This document shows positions 21,141 through 32,522 of a stretch of 64,000 bases of DNA, in pieces (positions within the stretch are counted from its first letter, which is position 1; each line of letters opens with the position of its first letter). The DNA comes from Massilia oculi (GTDB lineage Bacteria > Pseudomonadota > Gammaproteobacteria > Burkholderiales > Burkholderiaceae_D). The stretch spans positions 1,178,001 through 1,242,000 of the forward strand of contig NZ_CP029343.1 in NCBI RefSeq assembly GCF_003143515.1. Direction: 5' to 3'. Made by a program: the position numbers and the translations under genes. The notes under the pieces were generated by a model that saw only the letters and a list, made by a program, of their open reading frames with translations, was not told where the DNA came from and did not search any database.

Positions 21141-21697
21141 GACTTGCTTCCTTCCGTGAGATAGAAGGTCAGGCGCAGGCGCGCCTCGACCCCGGCCTCG
21201 CCCACGCTGTCGCGGCGGAAGGCCACGTCGTCCAGCGAGGCGTGCGGTATCGCGCGCAGCACGTCCATCGCGAATTCCCAGATCGCGCCATAGCTGCCCT
21301 TCACCGGCAGGTTGATCTGGTAGGCGACCAGCCTGGCGTTGCGATCGTTGGTGGCCCGATACTCTCCCTGGCGCAGCGTCAGGCCGTGGCGCTCGGCCAG
21401 CGCGAACACCTCCTTCAACTGGCGCTCCACGCCGCGGCGCTCGCCCAGGGTCGCATAGAAGTGCTGCAGGTTCTGGTCGCTGCTGGGCGGCTGCGCCGCC
21501 GGCGCGGGCTGCGGCGGGAGCGGCGTGCGCGCCGCCAGGCGCGCCGCCTCGTATTCCTCGTTCAATTGCGCGCGCGCCGGCACCAGCGCCACCTGGGCCG
21601 CGGCGCCGGCCAGCAGCAGCGCCAGCACCAGGGCCACCAGCGGGTCGATGCGCGCCAGCAGCAGGCGCGCGCGCAGCAGCGATGCGCCCGTCTTCAT
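21137..21697 (-). CDS. PilO/GspM-like inner-membrane assembly protein
   Basis: A 186-residue bitopic protein: cytoplasmic stub, one membrane helix (IDPLVALVLALLLAGAAAQV), a coiled-coil-like segment with a Pro/Ala linker, and a ferredoxin-like periplasmic domain (VERQLKEVFALAERHGLTL, GSYGAIWEFAMDVLRAIPHASLDD). The domain pattern fits PilO/GspM. The ATG at 21697 overlaps the stop of the PilN-like gene as ATGA. The upstream open-frame extension belongs to that gene's region. Confidence 0.78.
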   Translation of the reverse strand: MKTGASLLRARLLLARIDPLVALVLALLLAGAAAQVALVPARAQLNEEYEAARLAARTPLPPQPAPAAQPPSSDQNLQHFYATLGERRGVERQLKEVFALAERHGLTLRQGEYRATNDRNARLVAYQINLPVKGSYGAIWEFAMDVLRAIPHASLDDVAFRRDSVGEAGVEARLRLTFYLTEGSKS

Positions 21698-22239
21698 GCG
21701 GCCTCCCACTGTACGCTCACCTGGAACCGCAGCGGGCGGTTCGGATCCTGTTCCATCACCTCGTGGCGCAGCAGCACCACGCTGCTGAACCATTCCTCGG
21801 CCTGCAGGCGCGTGATATAGGCCAGCATCTCGTCGCTCGAGCGCGCCTCGGCGCTGATGCGTACCGTGCGCCGCTTGGCGTCCGGTTCCAGCGCCAGCAG
21901 CGCGATCGTGTTCGGCGTGGCTTCGCCCAGCGCCGCGGCCAGGTCGCGCCACGGCAGGTTCAGTTGCAGGATGGCGGCATTGACGGCGCCGGCCTGGGTC
22001 GGCGACACCGCGATCCTCGCGACCGGCGGCGCGGCCACGGGCGCCGGCGCGCTGCGCCTGGCCAGCGCGGCCTGCAAGTCGCGCACTTCTTCCTGCTGCT
22101 CGACGTAGCGCTGCGTCATGAACAGCGCCGGGATGCACAGCGCCAGCACGCCCGGCACGGCATAGATCAGGGTCGGTGGCGCGCGGAACAGCGTGCGGCG
22201 CAGGCCGGGCGGCGCGAAATCGATGCGGGTGCGCCTCAT
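21694..22239 (-). CDS. PilN/GspL-C-like inner-membrane assembly protein
   Basis: A 181-residue protein starting MRRTRIDFAPPGLRR, a version of the short INLLP-type N-terminal motif of PilN. One membrane helix (LIYAVPGVLALCIPALF), a coiled-coil stretch (YVEQQEEVRDLQAALARR) and a small periplasmic domain follow (LALEPDAKRRTVRISAEARSS). Overlaps of four bases with its neighbours on both sides show tight coupling. It should pair with the PilO-like protein. Confidence 0.78.
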   Translation of the reverse strand: MRRTRIDFAPPGLRRTLFRAPPTLIYAVPGVLALCIPALFMTQRYVEQQEEVRDLQAALARRSAPAPVAAPPVARIAVSPTQAGAVNAAILQLNLPWRDLAAALGEATPNTIALLALEPDAKRRTVRISAEARSSDEMLAYITRLQAEEWFSSVVLLRHEVMEQDPNRPLRFQVSVQWEAA

Positions 22240-23055
22240 GCTGCTACTCCCGTGCGCGCCAGCCGCGCCAGTTCCGACCACTCATCAAGCTGCTCGAGCA
22301 GGCTGCAGGCGAATTTCAGCCGCCCCGGGCTGCTGGCCCAGGCGCTTGGCGCGGCGCCGCTCAACTGCAGGAGCTCGGGCCGGGCGATCCCGACCCGCAG
22401 CGCTTCGCGCGCAATATGGGATTCGAGCCAGTCGCGGTCGGCCCCCGCGGGGATCGGGGCGCTCCTCACCGCCGCCAGCTTGCGGCCCTCATAGGCCGCC
22501 AGCGACAGCACGCCCCCATGGACCAGGCCGAACCAGGCCCCGCTTCGCCGCTCGCGGCGCCAGGCGTTCATGGCGGCGACGAATTGCGGGCTGATCTCGA
22601 CCAGGTGGAAGCCATGTTCCCCGGCGGCCGCCGCCAGCGCGTCGAGCAAGGCCACTGGCGCAGCCGCGGCCAGGAAGGGATCGACGGCATCCCAGTCCGC
22701 GCTGATCTTCCAGTCCGCGCCGGACGCCCCGAACAGGTGCTGGAAACGCAGCGCGGCGGCCGCCTCGAGGTCGCCCATGCGGGTCGCGCCCGGCGGCGGC
22801 GGCACCTGCCACAGGCGCACCAGCTCGTCGGCCAGCACCACGCTCACCGGCCAGCCCTTGACCGGCAGGTCGGACAGCAGCATGCGCAGCCCGGGCGCCA
22901 GCGCGTCGGGGGCGAACAGGTCGAGCGGCTGCTCCGACAAGGCCAGCGGCGCGCCGCCGAACAGGCGGCTGGTCTTGACCAGGGCCAGGCCGTTGGCGGC
23001 CACGCCCAGGCGCAGGGCCTGGCCCAAGCGCGGCAGCGGCGGCGAAAAATTCAGT

Positions 23056-23063
<8 letters not shown>
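22236..23063 (-). CDS. PilM/GspL-like cytoplasmic platform protein
   Basis: A 275-residue protein with no membrane segment. By order (after GspE, before PilN) and by weak pattern (LRLGVAANGLALVKTSR, VSVVLADELVRLW, a GDLEAAAALRF segment) it corresponds to the actin-like PilM or the cytoplasmic half of GspL, which recruits the ATPase. Sequence similarity to textbook PilM is not obvious, so this rests mainly on context. Its start overlaps the gspE-like stop by eight bases. Confidence 0.6.
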
Positions 23064-24737
<1,674 letters not shown>

Positions 24738-24741
<4 letters not shown>

Positions 24742-25925
24742 GACATGTCTCCCGCCAGGTCGAAGATCGGCATGTACAGCAGCACCACGATGGCGCCCAC
24801 CACCAGGCCGATGGCGGCCATCAGCAGCGGCTCGAAGGTGCGCGTGAAGCGGTCGATCCAGCGCCCGATCTCGCCGTCGTAGAAGGCGGCCGACTGGGTC
24901 AGCATCGGCCCCATCTCGCCGGTGCGCTCGCCCACGCGCAGCATGCGCAGCGAGATCGGCGTGGTCAAGCCGTGCGCCTCGAAGGCGTTCGACAGCGGCT
25001 GGCCGGCCTCGATCGCGGCGCGCGCCGCGGCCAGGTTGCGGGCCAGGTGGCTCGACACCATCGGCTGCACGGTCTCGATCGCGCCGACGATGGTGATGCC
25101 GCCCTCGGTCAGCATGCCCAGCGTCAGGTACAGGCGCGACAGCTCATACACGCGGACCCGCTCGCCGATGCCCGGCAGGCGGGCCAGCAGGCGCGCCATG
25201 CCGCCGCTGCGCAGCAAATGGCGCACGCCGGCGACCAGGCCCGCCACCAGCAGCGCCGCGGCGACCAGGATCGCCGTGCCGTGGCCGGCCGCGAACTGGC
25301 CCCAGTCCAGCAGCAGCTGCGACATCCACGGCAGGTCGCGGCCGGCGCCGTGGTACACCTCGGCGAACTTCGGCACCACGTAGCCGATCAGGAAGGCGCT
25401 GACGCCGCCGCCGACCATCAACAGGATCACCGGATAGATCGAGGCGCTGACGATCTTCGAGCGCACGGTGTCGATGCGCTGCTGGTAGTCGATGTAGCGC
25501 GCCAGCGCGCGTGGCAGGTCGCTGGTGCCTTCGGCGGCGCGCACGATGCCGACGTACAGAGGCGGGAACAAGGCCGGCTGCGCCGCCAGCACGCTGGAAA
25601 AGCGCTTGCCTTCGCGCAGGCCGCCCAGCAGCCGTTCCAGCACGCCGCGCGTGGACGGCGAGCCTTCCTTCTCGAGCAGGGCCTCGAGGCTTTCGACGAT
25701 GCCGAGGCCCGCATTGAGCAGCGCCAGCAGCTCCTGGCTGAACAGCACGAGGGAGAGCTTGCCGCCTTTGGGACGCGCCAGCGCCGCCCCGCGCGCCGGT
25801 TCGACGGCGCTGACGAACAGGCCGCGCGCCTCGACCTGGCGGCGCGCGTCCTGGGCGTCGAGCGCATCGACGACGACGTTCGAGATCGACATATCGGGCG
25901 CAAGGGTGCGAACGGCGAACTGCAT
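24738..25925 (-). CDS. gspF: Inner-membrane platform protein, GspF/PilC family
   Basis: A 395-residue polytopic platform protein on which the ATPase acts. It starts MQFAVRTLAPD and has two copies of the T2SSF domain: LVLFSQELLALLNAGLGIVE with IDTVRSKIVSASIYPVILL, and ELSRLYLTLGMLTEGGITIV with MLRVGERTGEMGPMLTQ. Three hydrophobic membrane segments are visible, the last near the C-terminus. It lies 69 bases downstream of the gspG gene and overlaps the ATPase gene. Confidence 0.93.
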
Positions 25926-25994
25926 GGGATGCCCGGCCAGGTTGGGGTGAAGCGAAATGGATACGTTCAGTTCGAGGTGCTCGGGTCGACGTGC

Positions 25995-26441
25995 TCAGTT
26001 GGAACTGATATCGGCGTTGTCGCCAGTCCCGCCCGGCTGCCCATCCTTGCCAAGGGACAGCACCTCATAGTCGCCACGGGCGCCGGGCGCCCGGTACTGG
26101 TATGGATTGCCCCATGGATCGGGCGGAATCGCCTTCTTCAGGTAGGGGCCGTTCCACTTGGCGCCGGCGCTCGGCGGCGCCGTCATCAGGGCGGCCAGGC
26201 CCTCTTCGGTGGTCGGATAGCGCCCGACATCGAGCCGGTAGGTATCGAGCGTCTTGTCGAAGGCGTCGATTTGGGCGCGGGCGGCGGTGACTTCGGATTT
26301 GCCCAGCTGCGAGAAGTACTTGGGTCCGACATAGGCGGCAAGCAGGCCGATGATGACGATCACCACCAGCAGCTCCAGCAGCGTGAAGCCCGCGCCACGC
26401 CCGCGACGGACGACGGCGCCCTGTTTCATAGCAAAAACCAT
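25995..26441 (-). CDS. gspG: Major pseudopilin GspG
   Basis: A 148-residue major pseudopilin. The leader ends in GRGAG, followed by FTLLELLVVIVIIGLLAAYV with Glu at position 5. The globular domain has the GspG hallmarks LDVGRYPTTEEGLAALM, GPYLKKAIPPDPWGNPYQY and GDYEVLSLGKDGQPGG, which form the calcium-binding loop. ATG 26441 is chosen because AGGAG lies eight bases upstream. An ATG four codons on (26429) is possible. It is the first gene of the leftward secretion operon. Confidence 0.93.
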   Translation of the reverse strand: MVFAMKQGAVVRRGRGAGFTLLELLVVIVIIGLLAAYVGPKYFSQLGKSEVTAARAQIDAFDKTLDTYRLDVGRYPTTEEGLAALMTAPPSAGAKWNGPYLKKAIPPDPWGNPYQYRAPGARGDYEVLSLGKDGQPGGTGDNADISSN

Positions 26442-26816
26442 CAAGCGACTCCTAGATTGCTTCTTTGAAATCCTGCCCGTGAAAGGTAACACGCTGCTGA
26501 GCGCTGCGACAACTGTTCTTTTCAAAAAAGCACCACCCTTTCGCACGCCTATCGCAATTGAACGACTATGACAATATTTCTGAAATGCAATGATGCATAT
26601 TTCAAACAGATGAAAAAAGGTGGGAAACAATGATTGGTCATAGAGAAAACCAAATTTAATTAGCGCAAGTTGCGAAAAGTCAAAATATTGCTTGTTAAAC
26701 TTTTTTACACTTTTATTACTTCCATTGATATATTTCTTAGCAACCTGAACCTCAGGTGCGAAACGCTGTGCCCCGCCGTACCCTGGCGAGAGAACTCCCA
26801 ACCACAAAGGCAAATC
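26442..26816. other. AT-rich divergent promoter region
   Basis: A 375-base stretch between the leftward gspG operon and the rightward PEP-CTERM gene. It is much more AT-rich than its surroundings and contains no convincing open frame, so it presumably holds both promoters. I could not single out a promoter with good -35/-10 spacing, nor a clear sigma-54 site. Confidence 0.5.
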
Positions 26817-27578
26817 ATGACTCGGAAATCGCAGATGGCATTACCCTCCCTGACCAGTCCCCTGGCCAAGCTTGCAGCTGCCGCGCTCGGCGCGGCGGCG
26901 ATTGCCGCACCCGTCCAGGCTGCAAACATCACGTTCGACAGTGGCGCGGGCATGCTGTTCGGCAGTGGCGATACCTGGCAGGAAAGCGGCTACAACATGC
27001 GCACGGAGGCGTATGACCCGGCCGATGTCGGGAGCCTGGTCGGCATGATCGCCGACTCCAGCGATCCGGGTTTCTGCGTCGCGATGGCCTGCCCGGTCAA
27101 TGGCGACGGCGGCTATTACGGCGCCCTCAACGACAGCATCGTCTGGCTTTCGTCCGCGAGCGCCGGCGCTTCCTTCATGATGAAGTCGCTCGACGCAAGC
27201 TTCATCGGCCTGGACGCTGCGCTGGGCGGCTATCCGGCGATCTCGGGCATCCTGCGCATGCAGGGTTTCCTGGCCGACGGCACCTATCTGCTGCAAGACC
27301 TGCTGCTCGACGGCCCCGGATCGAGCGGCTTCGAATTCGGCCGCTACACCCCATTCGAGACCTTCGCCAACACCGCTTTCGTGAGCGTGGCGATGTTCGG
27401 CTTTACCTGCAATGCCGCCGGTAATTGCTCGGCATTCAATTCGAACCGCGGCCAGTTCGCGATCGACAACCTGGTGCTCGAAGACGCCCTGGCCGAGGTG
27501 CCTGAGCCGGCCACGCTCGCGCTGTTCGGCCTCGGCTTTGCCGGCCTCGCCGCCCGCGCCCGCCGCCGCCAGGCCTGA
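26817..27578 (+). CDS. PEP-CTERM sorting domain protein
   Basis: A 253-residue secreted protein with an N-terminal signal (LAKLAAAALGAAAIAAPVQA) and a C-terminal PEP-CTERM tail: VPEPATLALFGLGFAGLAA followed by RARRRQA. Such tails are recognised by exosortase (an XrtB-type enzyme is encoded at 57-58 kb), which cleaves before or within the motif and hands the protein to the cell surface. The passenger domain has no recognised fold. It contains two cysteine pairs. ATG 26817 has AAAGG upstream. It is followed 50 bases later by the protease gene, possibly in one transcript. Confidence 0.88.
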   Translation: MTRKSQMALPSLTSPLAKLAAAALGAAAIAAPVQAANITFDSGAGMLFGSGDTWQESGYNMRTEAYDPADVGSLVGMIADSSDPGFCVAMACPVNGDGGYYGALNDSIVWLSSASAGASFMMKSLDASFIGLDAALGGYPAISGILRMQGFLADGTYLLQDLLLDGPGSSGFEFGRYTPFETFANTAFVSVAMFGFTCNAAGNCSAFNSNRGQFAIDNLVLEDALAEVPEPATLALFGLGFAGLAARARRRQA

Positions 27579-27628
27579 CCGCACCGCCCGACCCAGCCGA
27601 ATCTCGCAGAACCCAAGGACACGCATCC

Positions 27629-30600
27629 ATGAAACTCCGCCCAATTTCCGCAGCCATCCTGTTCGCACTGTCCGGCCTGTCGCTGGCAGTCCAGGCCGAC
27701 GACGTACGCCGCCCCTATGTCGTCCAATTGACCGACAAACCGATCGCCTCCTATGACGGCGGCGTCAATGGCCTTGCCGCCACCCAGCCACGCCCCGGCC
27801 AGCGCCTCGACCTGGACAGCGCCAGCGTCCAGCTCTACAGCGGCTACCTGGCGCAGAAGAAAGCCGCCGTGCGCGCCGCCATCGGCGGCGCCCCCGTCGT
27901 GCACGACTACAAGGTGGTGCTCAACGGCTTCTCGGCCATGCTGACCGATGCCGAAGTGCGCGCCCTGGTCGCCCGCGGCGACGTGCTGGCCGTCACGCCC
28001 GACGTGCCGCGCGAACTGACCACTGTCTCGACCCGCGACTTCCTCAAGCTGACCGGCCCGAACGGCGCCTGGTCCAAGCTCGGCGGCGTGACCGAGGCTG
28101 GCGAGGACGTCATCATCGGTATCGTCGACGGCGGCATCTGGCCCGAACACACGTCCTACGCCGACCGCGTGGACGCCAACGGCAAGCCGACCCACGACAA
28201 CAGCGGCAGCCTGGCCTACTCGGCGCCGCCGGCGCGCTGGCAGGGCGACTGCCAGACCGGCGAAGGCTTCACCACCGCCCACTGCAACAACAAGCTGATC
28301 GGCGCGCAATACTTCGACAGCGTCTACCTGAGCACCGGGCGCACCACCCACTGGAGCGAGTTCCGCTCCTCGCCGCGCGACTCGCTCGGCGGCGACGTTG
28401 GCGAGGGTAGCCACGGCACCCACACCTCGACCACCGCCGGCGGCAACTACGGCGTGGACGTGACCATGGCCGGCGTCGACATCGGCGAGATGTCGGGCGT
28501 GGCCCCGCGCGCGCGCATCGCTTCATACAAGGTCTGCTGGACCTACGTCGACCCGAGCGTGACGATCGGCCGCCGCAACAGCTGCTTCGTCGGCGACAGC
28601 GTGGCCGCGATCGAAAAGGCAGTCGCCGACGGCGTCCACGTGATTAACTTCTCGATCAGCGGCGGCACCAGCCTCACCGACCCGGTCGAGCAAGCGTTCT
28701 TCGGCGCCGCCAATGCCGGCGTCGTGGCCGTGGCCTCGGCCGGCAACGACGGCCCGGGCAACCAGGTGGCCCACATCAGCCCGTGGCACACCACCGTCGG
28801 CGCCTCGACCCATAACCGCGAATTCCAGGCGACCGTCACCCTGGGCAATGGTCAGAAATACACCGGCGCATCGATGAACACCCAACCGCTGCCGTCCGAG
28901 GAGCTGGTCGACGCTTCGGCGGTTGGCCTGCCGGGCGCCAACGCCGCCCGTCTGGCCTTCTGCTACAGCGCCTCCTTCAACGGCGGCCAGGCCGTGCTCG
29001 ACCCGGCCAAGGTGGCCGGCAAGGTCGTGATCTGCAACCGTGGCGAGAACGACCGCGTCGACAAGAGCCGCGCGGTGCGCGAGGCCGGGGGCGTCGGCAT
29101 GATCCAGGTCGACAACGGCGCCGGCCTGGTGGCCGACATGCACTCGGTGCCGTCGGTGCACGTGACCCAGGCCGACGGCCAGGCGATCCGCAGCTATGCG
29201 GCCGCGAGTGCGGCCAACGCCACCGCCGCGATCAGCAAGTTCGTGGTCGGCACCTCGAAGCTGAACGCCCCGATCATGGCCAGCTTCTCGTCGCGCGGCC
29301 CGAACCGTGCCGACGCCAACGTGCTCAAGCCCGACGTCACCGCGCCGGGCGTGGACATCATCGCCGGCGGCACGCCGGGCCTGACCCAAGAGCAGCATGA
29401 CGACATCGTCAACGGCACCCTGGTGCCGCCGGTCGAGTTCGTATCGCTGCAGGGCACCTCGATGTCGGCCCCGCACGTGGCCGGCATCTCCGCCCTGCTG
29501 CGCCAGAAATACCCGAGCTGGACGCCGGCGATGATCAAGTCGGCGCTGATGACCACCGCGACCGACACCTTCCCGGATACCCAGCAGGGCGATCTGCGCG
29601 GCATCCTGCCGTTCGCGCAGGGCGCCGGCCATGTCAACCCGACCGCGGCCCTCGATCCGGGCCTGGTCTATGACATCGGCGAAGCCGACTACCGCAAATA
29701 CCTGTGCGGCGCCGGGGTGGCGAGCCAGTGCGCGGGTGGCCAGATCCCCGGCTACGAGCTGAACCTGCCGTCGATCGCCGTCGGCAACGTGCTCGGCTCG
29801 TTGAAGATCACCCGCACCGTGACCAATGTCAGCGCCAGCACCTCGAGCTTCAGCTCGCAGATCTCGGTGCCGGGCTATAGCGCCGTGGTGTCGCCTGCCA
29901 CGCTGGCGATCGAGCCTGGCCAGACCAAGTCGTTCACGGTGACCCTGACCCGTACCAATGCGCCCGAGAACGCCTGGCAATATGGCACGCTGACCTGGAC
30001 CGGCGGCGGCCACACCGTGCGCAGCCCGATCGTGGCCCGTTCCGGCAAGCTGATCATCGCCCCGGCGTTCATCTCGAGCGACCGCGCCAGCGGCAGCAAG
30101 GCCATGAGCATCAGCACCGGCTTCGCCGGCAAGATGGGATCGACCGTCGGCGGCCTGAAGGAAATCGTGCGCACCGCCAACACGATCGCCCCGGCGCCGG
30201 ATGGCAGCCTCGACACGCTGGCCCTGATGGCCGACGCCTGCCACCGCGGCCTGTACGGCACCCGCGTGCTGCCGGTGACCTTCACCGCCGACACCATGGC
30301 GGCGCAGTTCGAGCTGTTCGACCGCGATACCAGCGGCAATGGCGGCGACGACCTCGACCTCGTGATGGTGAACGCGGCCGGCCAGCTGGTCGCCTACTCG
30401 GCTACCTACGGCTCGGACGAGACGATCGCGCTGGCGGCGCCGCCGGCAGGCAATTACAAGGTCTGCACGCTGGGCTACAGCACCGCGTCCGGCGGCGCCA
30501 CCTCGTATGGCCTGCATGCGGTGGTCGTCAACACCAGCGACAAGGGCGGCAACCTGCGCGCCATGGTGCCGGCCACCGTGTATGCCGGCGGCAAGGCGAC

Positions 30601-30775
30601 GGTCGCGGTAAGCTGGTCCGGCCTGCCGACCGGCAAGCGCTTCCTGGGCGCCGTGCGCCTGCTGGACGCCAGCGGCACGGTCGGCTCGACCACCGTGCTG
30701 CAGGTCGAGACCAACCAGCCGGTGCCGAAAGCCGAGCGTCCGCAGCGCGTCAAGGAAAGGGACGTCGGCGTGTAA
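27629..30775 (+). CDS. Secreted subtilisin-like serine protease (S8 family) with PA domain
   Basis: A 1048-residue exported protease. Order: signal peptide (cleaved near VQA-DD), an I9-type inhibitor propeptide (about 25-130), the S8 catalytic domain with Asp167 (GIVDGGIWPEH), His262 (GSHGTHTSTTAGG) and Ser611 (GTSMSAPHVAG), an inserted protease-associated domain (about 385-520), then a fibronectin-like segment (RTVTNVSASTSSFSSQ) and a C-terminal beta-rich domain. The architecture resembles plant-type and bacterial extracellular subtilases. It is a plausible substrate of the type II-like system encoded just upstream. A strong terminator follows. Confidence 0.94.
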   Translation: MKLRPISAAILFALSGLSLAVQADDVRRPYVVQLTDKPIASYDGGVNGLAATQPRPGQRLDLDSASVQLYSGYLAQKKAAVRAAIGGAPVVHDYKVVLNGFSAMLTDAEVRALVARGDVLAVTPDVPRELTTVSTRDFLKLTGPNGAWSKLGGVTEAGEDVIIGIVDGGIWPEHTSYADRVDANGKPTHDNSGSLAYSAPPARWQGDCQTGEGFTTAHCNNKLIGAQYFDSVYLSTGRTTHWSEFRSSPRDSLGGDVGEGSHGTHTSTTAGGNYGVDVTMAGVDIGEMSGVAPRARIASYKVCWTYVDPSVTIGRRNSCFVGDSVAAIEKAVADGVHVINFSISGGTSLTDPVEQAFFGAANAGVVAVASAGNDGPGNQVAHISPWHTTVGASTHNREFQATVTLGNGQKYTGASMNTQPLPSEELVDASAVGLPGANAARLAFCYSASFNGGQAVLDPAKVAGKVVICNRGENDRVDKSRAVREAGGVGMIQVDNGAGLVADMHSVPSVHVTQADGQAIRSYAAASAANATAAISKFVVGTSKLNAPIMASFSSRGPNRADANVLKPDVTAPGVDIIAGGTPGLTQEQHDDIVNGTLVPPVEFVSLQGTSMSAPHVAGISALLRQKYPSWTPAMIKSALMTTATDTFPDTQQGDLRGILPFAQGAGHVNPTAALDPGLVYDIGEADYRKYLCGAGVASQCAGGQIPGYELNLPSIAVGNVLGSLKITRTVTNVSASTSSFSSQISVPGYSAVVSPATLAIEPGQTKSFTVTLTRTNAPENAWQYGTLTWTGGGHTVRSPIVARSGKLIIAPAFISSDRASGSKAMSISTGFAGKMGSTVGGLKEIVRTANTIAPAPDGSLDTLALMADACHRGLYGTRVLPVTFTADTMAAQFELFDRDTSGNGGDDLDLVMVNAAGQLVAYSATYGSDETIALAAPPAGNYKVCTLGYSTASGGATSYGLHAVVVNTSDKGGNLRAMVPATVYAGGKATVAVSWSGLPTGKRFLGAVRLLDASGTVGSTTVLQVETNQPVPKAERPQRVKERDVGV

Positions 30776-30799
30776 GCGGTGAGTGGCAAGCAGTAAATA

Positions 30800-30831
30800 G
30801 ACAAAGCGCGCCTCGGCGCGCTTTGTCGTTT
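30800..30831 (+). terminator. Intrinsic terminator of the S8 protease gene
   Basis: A 12-bp perfect stem (GACAAAGCGCGC / GCGCGCTTTGTC) with a CTCG loop is followed by a short T run (GTTTTG), starting 24 bases after the stop. It lies between convergent genes and may act both ways. Confidence 0.85.
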
Positions 30832-30850
30832 TGAATGGAAATGAAGCGAA

Positions 30851-31264
30851 TCAGGCTGCGGGCGAACCGAGCTGGCAAACGCCGGCGACGCAGACGGCGC
30901 CCGGATCGGGGCGGTGGATGCAGATCGACATTTCGCCGGTACGCTGGATCTCGGCCTGGCGTTCGGTCTTCGAGCGCTCGGCCAGGGCCAGCAAGGCTTT
31001 TTCGTCGGTCTGCGCGGTCGAGTACGGCAGGTATTCCTGCGGGCCGCCGCAGGCCAGCGCGCCGACCGGAAGCGAACGGCACTGCGCATTGTCGCTGCAG
31101 GCGGGCGTGCCGATCAGGCGCTTGATCTCGGAGACGGTGGCGCCGGGCTGGAGCGCAACGACCGGCGGTGCGCCCTCTTTCACGGGCGGCGAGGCGGGAT
31201 CGTGGGCCTGGGTGGTGCAGGCGGCGGTCACGCCGAAGAGGAGGGTGAGGAGGAGTTTTTTCAT
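30851..31264 (-). CDS. Small lipoprotein, hypothetical
   Basis: A 137-residue protein with a lipoprotein signal (MKKLLLTLLFGVTAAC). The mature part carries six further cysteines, a SEIKRLIGTPACSDNAQC segment and a C-terminal CVAGVCQLG, suggesting a disulfide-rich periplasmic domain. No family was recognised. The frame extends 21 codons further upstream, but ATG 31264 gives the signal peptide. Confidence 0.7.
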   Translation of the reverse strand: MKKLLLTLLFGVTAACTTQAHDPASPPVKEGAPPVVALQPGATVSEIKRLIGTPACSDNAQCRSLPVGALACGGPQEYLPYSTAQTDEKALLALAERSKTERQAEIQRTGEMSICIHRPDPGAVCVAGVCQLGSPAA

Positions 31265-31564
31265 GCCGCCATCTTCGCGCGCACGATATGACTGGTCAAG
31301 CGGATCGCATTGACTCACTGTTACCAAATGTGTCGACCCGGCTGTTGCGTGGAGCTTACGGAACAGTCCAAGGCCTACACTGTTACTTCAGACCATCTTT
31401 AATTTCTATAAGGATATATTTCTCATTTGCAGGCAAGAAGCCTGAACGTCGCGCATCCTGTTTTCATCGAATGCAGAATTGGACGTTCGCAAATGTAAAA
31501 AATTGAGCGTAGGAAAAATTACTCACTACAATGGCTCGTTACAGACGAGCTTGTCCGAGATCAC
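31265..31564. other. AT-rich intergenic region between two divergent lipoprotein genes
   Basis: 300 bases without a credible gene, AT-rich from about 31370 on. It presumably contains the promoters of the two flanking lipoprotein genes. No clear hairpin terminator or operator was picked out. Confidence 0.4.
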
Positions 31565-31903
31565 ATGACCTTCCTGCGCATCCTTACCGCCCTCTCCCTC
31601 ACGCCCTTCCTGGCTGCCTGCGGCGGCCAATACGACGTCGACACGACCGTCGAGACGGCGTCCGCCACCGTGATCGCCAATGCGCAGGCCCCGGCCGCAG
31701 TACCGGAGACGGCGCCAGGCGCCGATCGGGCGATTGCGGCAGCGGCCTCGGTCGTCCCTGCCATCGCCCCGGCCACGATGCCGGTGCCCGACTGCGCCGC
31801 CGAGGGCTGCGCCAGCCTGCGCATCATCGACGGCAATGCGGAGGCCTGGCGCATCGATGCCCAGCGCCGTGCCGCGCTCGAGGCCCGCCTGTCCCAGTCC
31901 TGA
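31565..31903 (+). CDS. Small lipoprotein, hypothetical
   Basis: A 112-residue protein with a lipobox (LAAC) after a hydrophobic signal, then an Ala/Pro/Val-rich linker and a short C-terminal part with CAAEGCASLRIIDGNAEAW. No family was recognised. It faces a PEP-CTERM gene that ends 20 bases away on the other strand. Confidence 0.65.
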   Translation: MTFLRILTALSLTPFLAACGGQYDVDTTVETASATVIANAQAPAAVPETAPGADRAIAAAASVVPAIAPATMPVPDCAAEGCASLRIIDGNAEAWRIDAQRRAALEARLSQS

Positions 31904-31923
31904 TCCGGGGTGATGATCAGGGA

Positions 31924-32511
31924 TCAGCGCTGCGCCAGGCGGCGCGTCGTCACCAGCAGGAACAGGCCGCTCGCGAGCAGCAGCCAGGCCCCCGGTTCCG
32001 GCACCTCGGCCACGCCGGCAAACGCGCCATCCACCAGTTGCAGCTCGACGCTCTGGCCCGCGACCAGGTTCATCTCGATCACATTGCCGGCGGCGCCCAG
32101 GTAATTCAGGGCGTCATCGACGAAGGCCACGCTGAACAGGTTGCCGTTGGCGCCCTCGCCGAGGTCGAATTCGACGTCGAAGCTGAACAGGCCGCCGAAG
32201 GTGACCAGCTGGTCGAAGAAATTCCATTCCGGGCCGCTGCGCAGCACGATGCCGTTCACGACGTCGCCGCCGACGTCGCCGGACCGCATGTCACCCTCCA
32301 GGAAGGCGCCGCTGAAATTGCCGAGGCGGGCCACCGTCGGCGCCGCGTCCAGCGGGCCGTTCAGGCCCAGGTCGAGATAGCCGACGGTACCGGCCAGGGC
32401 CGAGGTATCGAGCGAAACACGGTAGATCGGTCCGGCCAGCGCGGCCGGCGCGCCGATCGCGATCGACAGCGCCAGCAGTGCGCGGAACAGCAGGGATGCA
32501 AAGTTAGACAT
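31924..32511 (-). CDS. PEP-CTERM sorting domain protein (NF038129-like)
   Basis: A 195-residue secreted protein: N-terminal signal (ALLALSIAIGAPAALAG), a beta-rich domain containing YRVSLDTSALAGTVGYLDLG and FFDQLVTFGGLFSFDVEFD, and a C-terminal tail VPEPGAWLLLASGLFLLV followed by TTRRLAQR. The middle resembles a common PEP-CTERM family of unknown function. ATG 32511 is chosen because AAGGAA lies eight bases upstream. An ATG two codons earlier is too close to it. It lies 11 bases downstream of the nuclease gene, suggesting co-transcription. Confidence 0.85.
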   Translation of the reverse strand: MSNFASLLFRALLALSIAIGAPAALAGPIYRVSLDTSALAGTVGYLDLGLNGPLDAAPTVARLGNFSGAFLEGDMRSGDVGGDVVNGIVLRSGPEWNFFDQLVTFGGLFSFDVEFDLGEGANGNLFSVAFVDDALNYLGAAGNVIEMNLVAGQSVELQLVDGAFAGVAEVPEPGAWLLLASGLFLLVTTRRLAQR

Positions 32512-32522
32512 GTTCATTTCCT

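Noticed and set aside
26442..26816. Sigma-54 promoter for PEP-CTERM genes
   Set aside because: No TGGC-N-TTGC(A/T) element with correct spacing was found in the upstream region of the PEP-CTERM gene.
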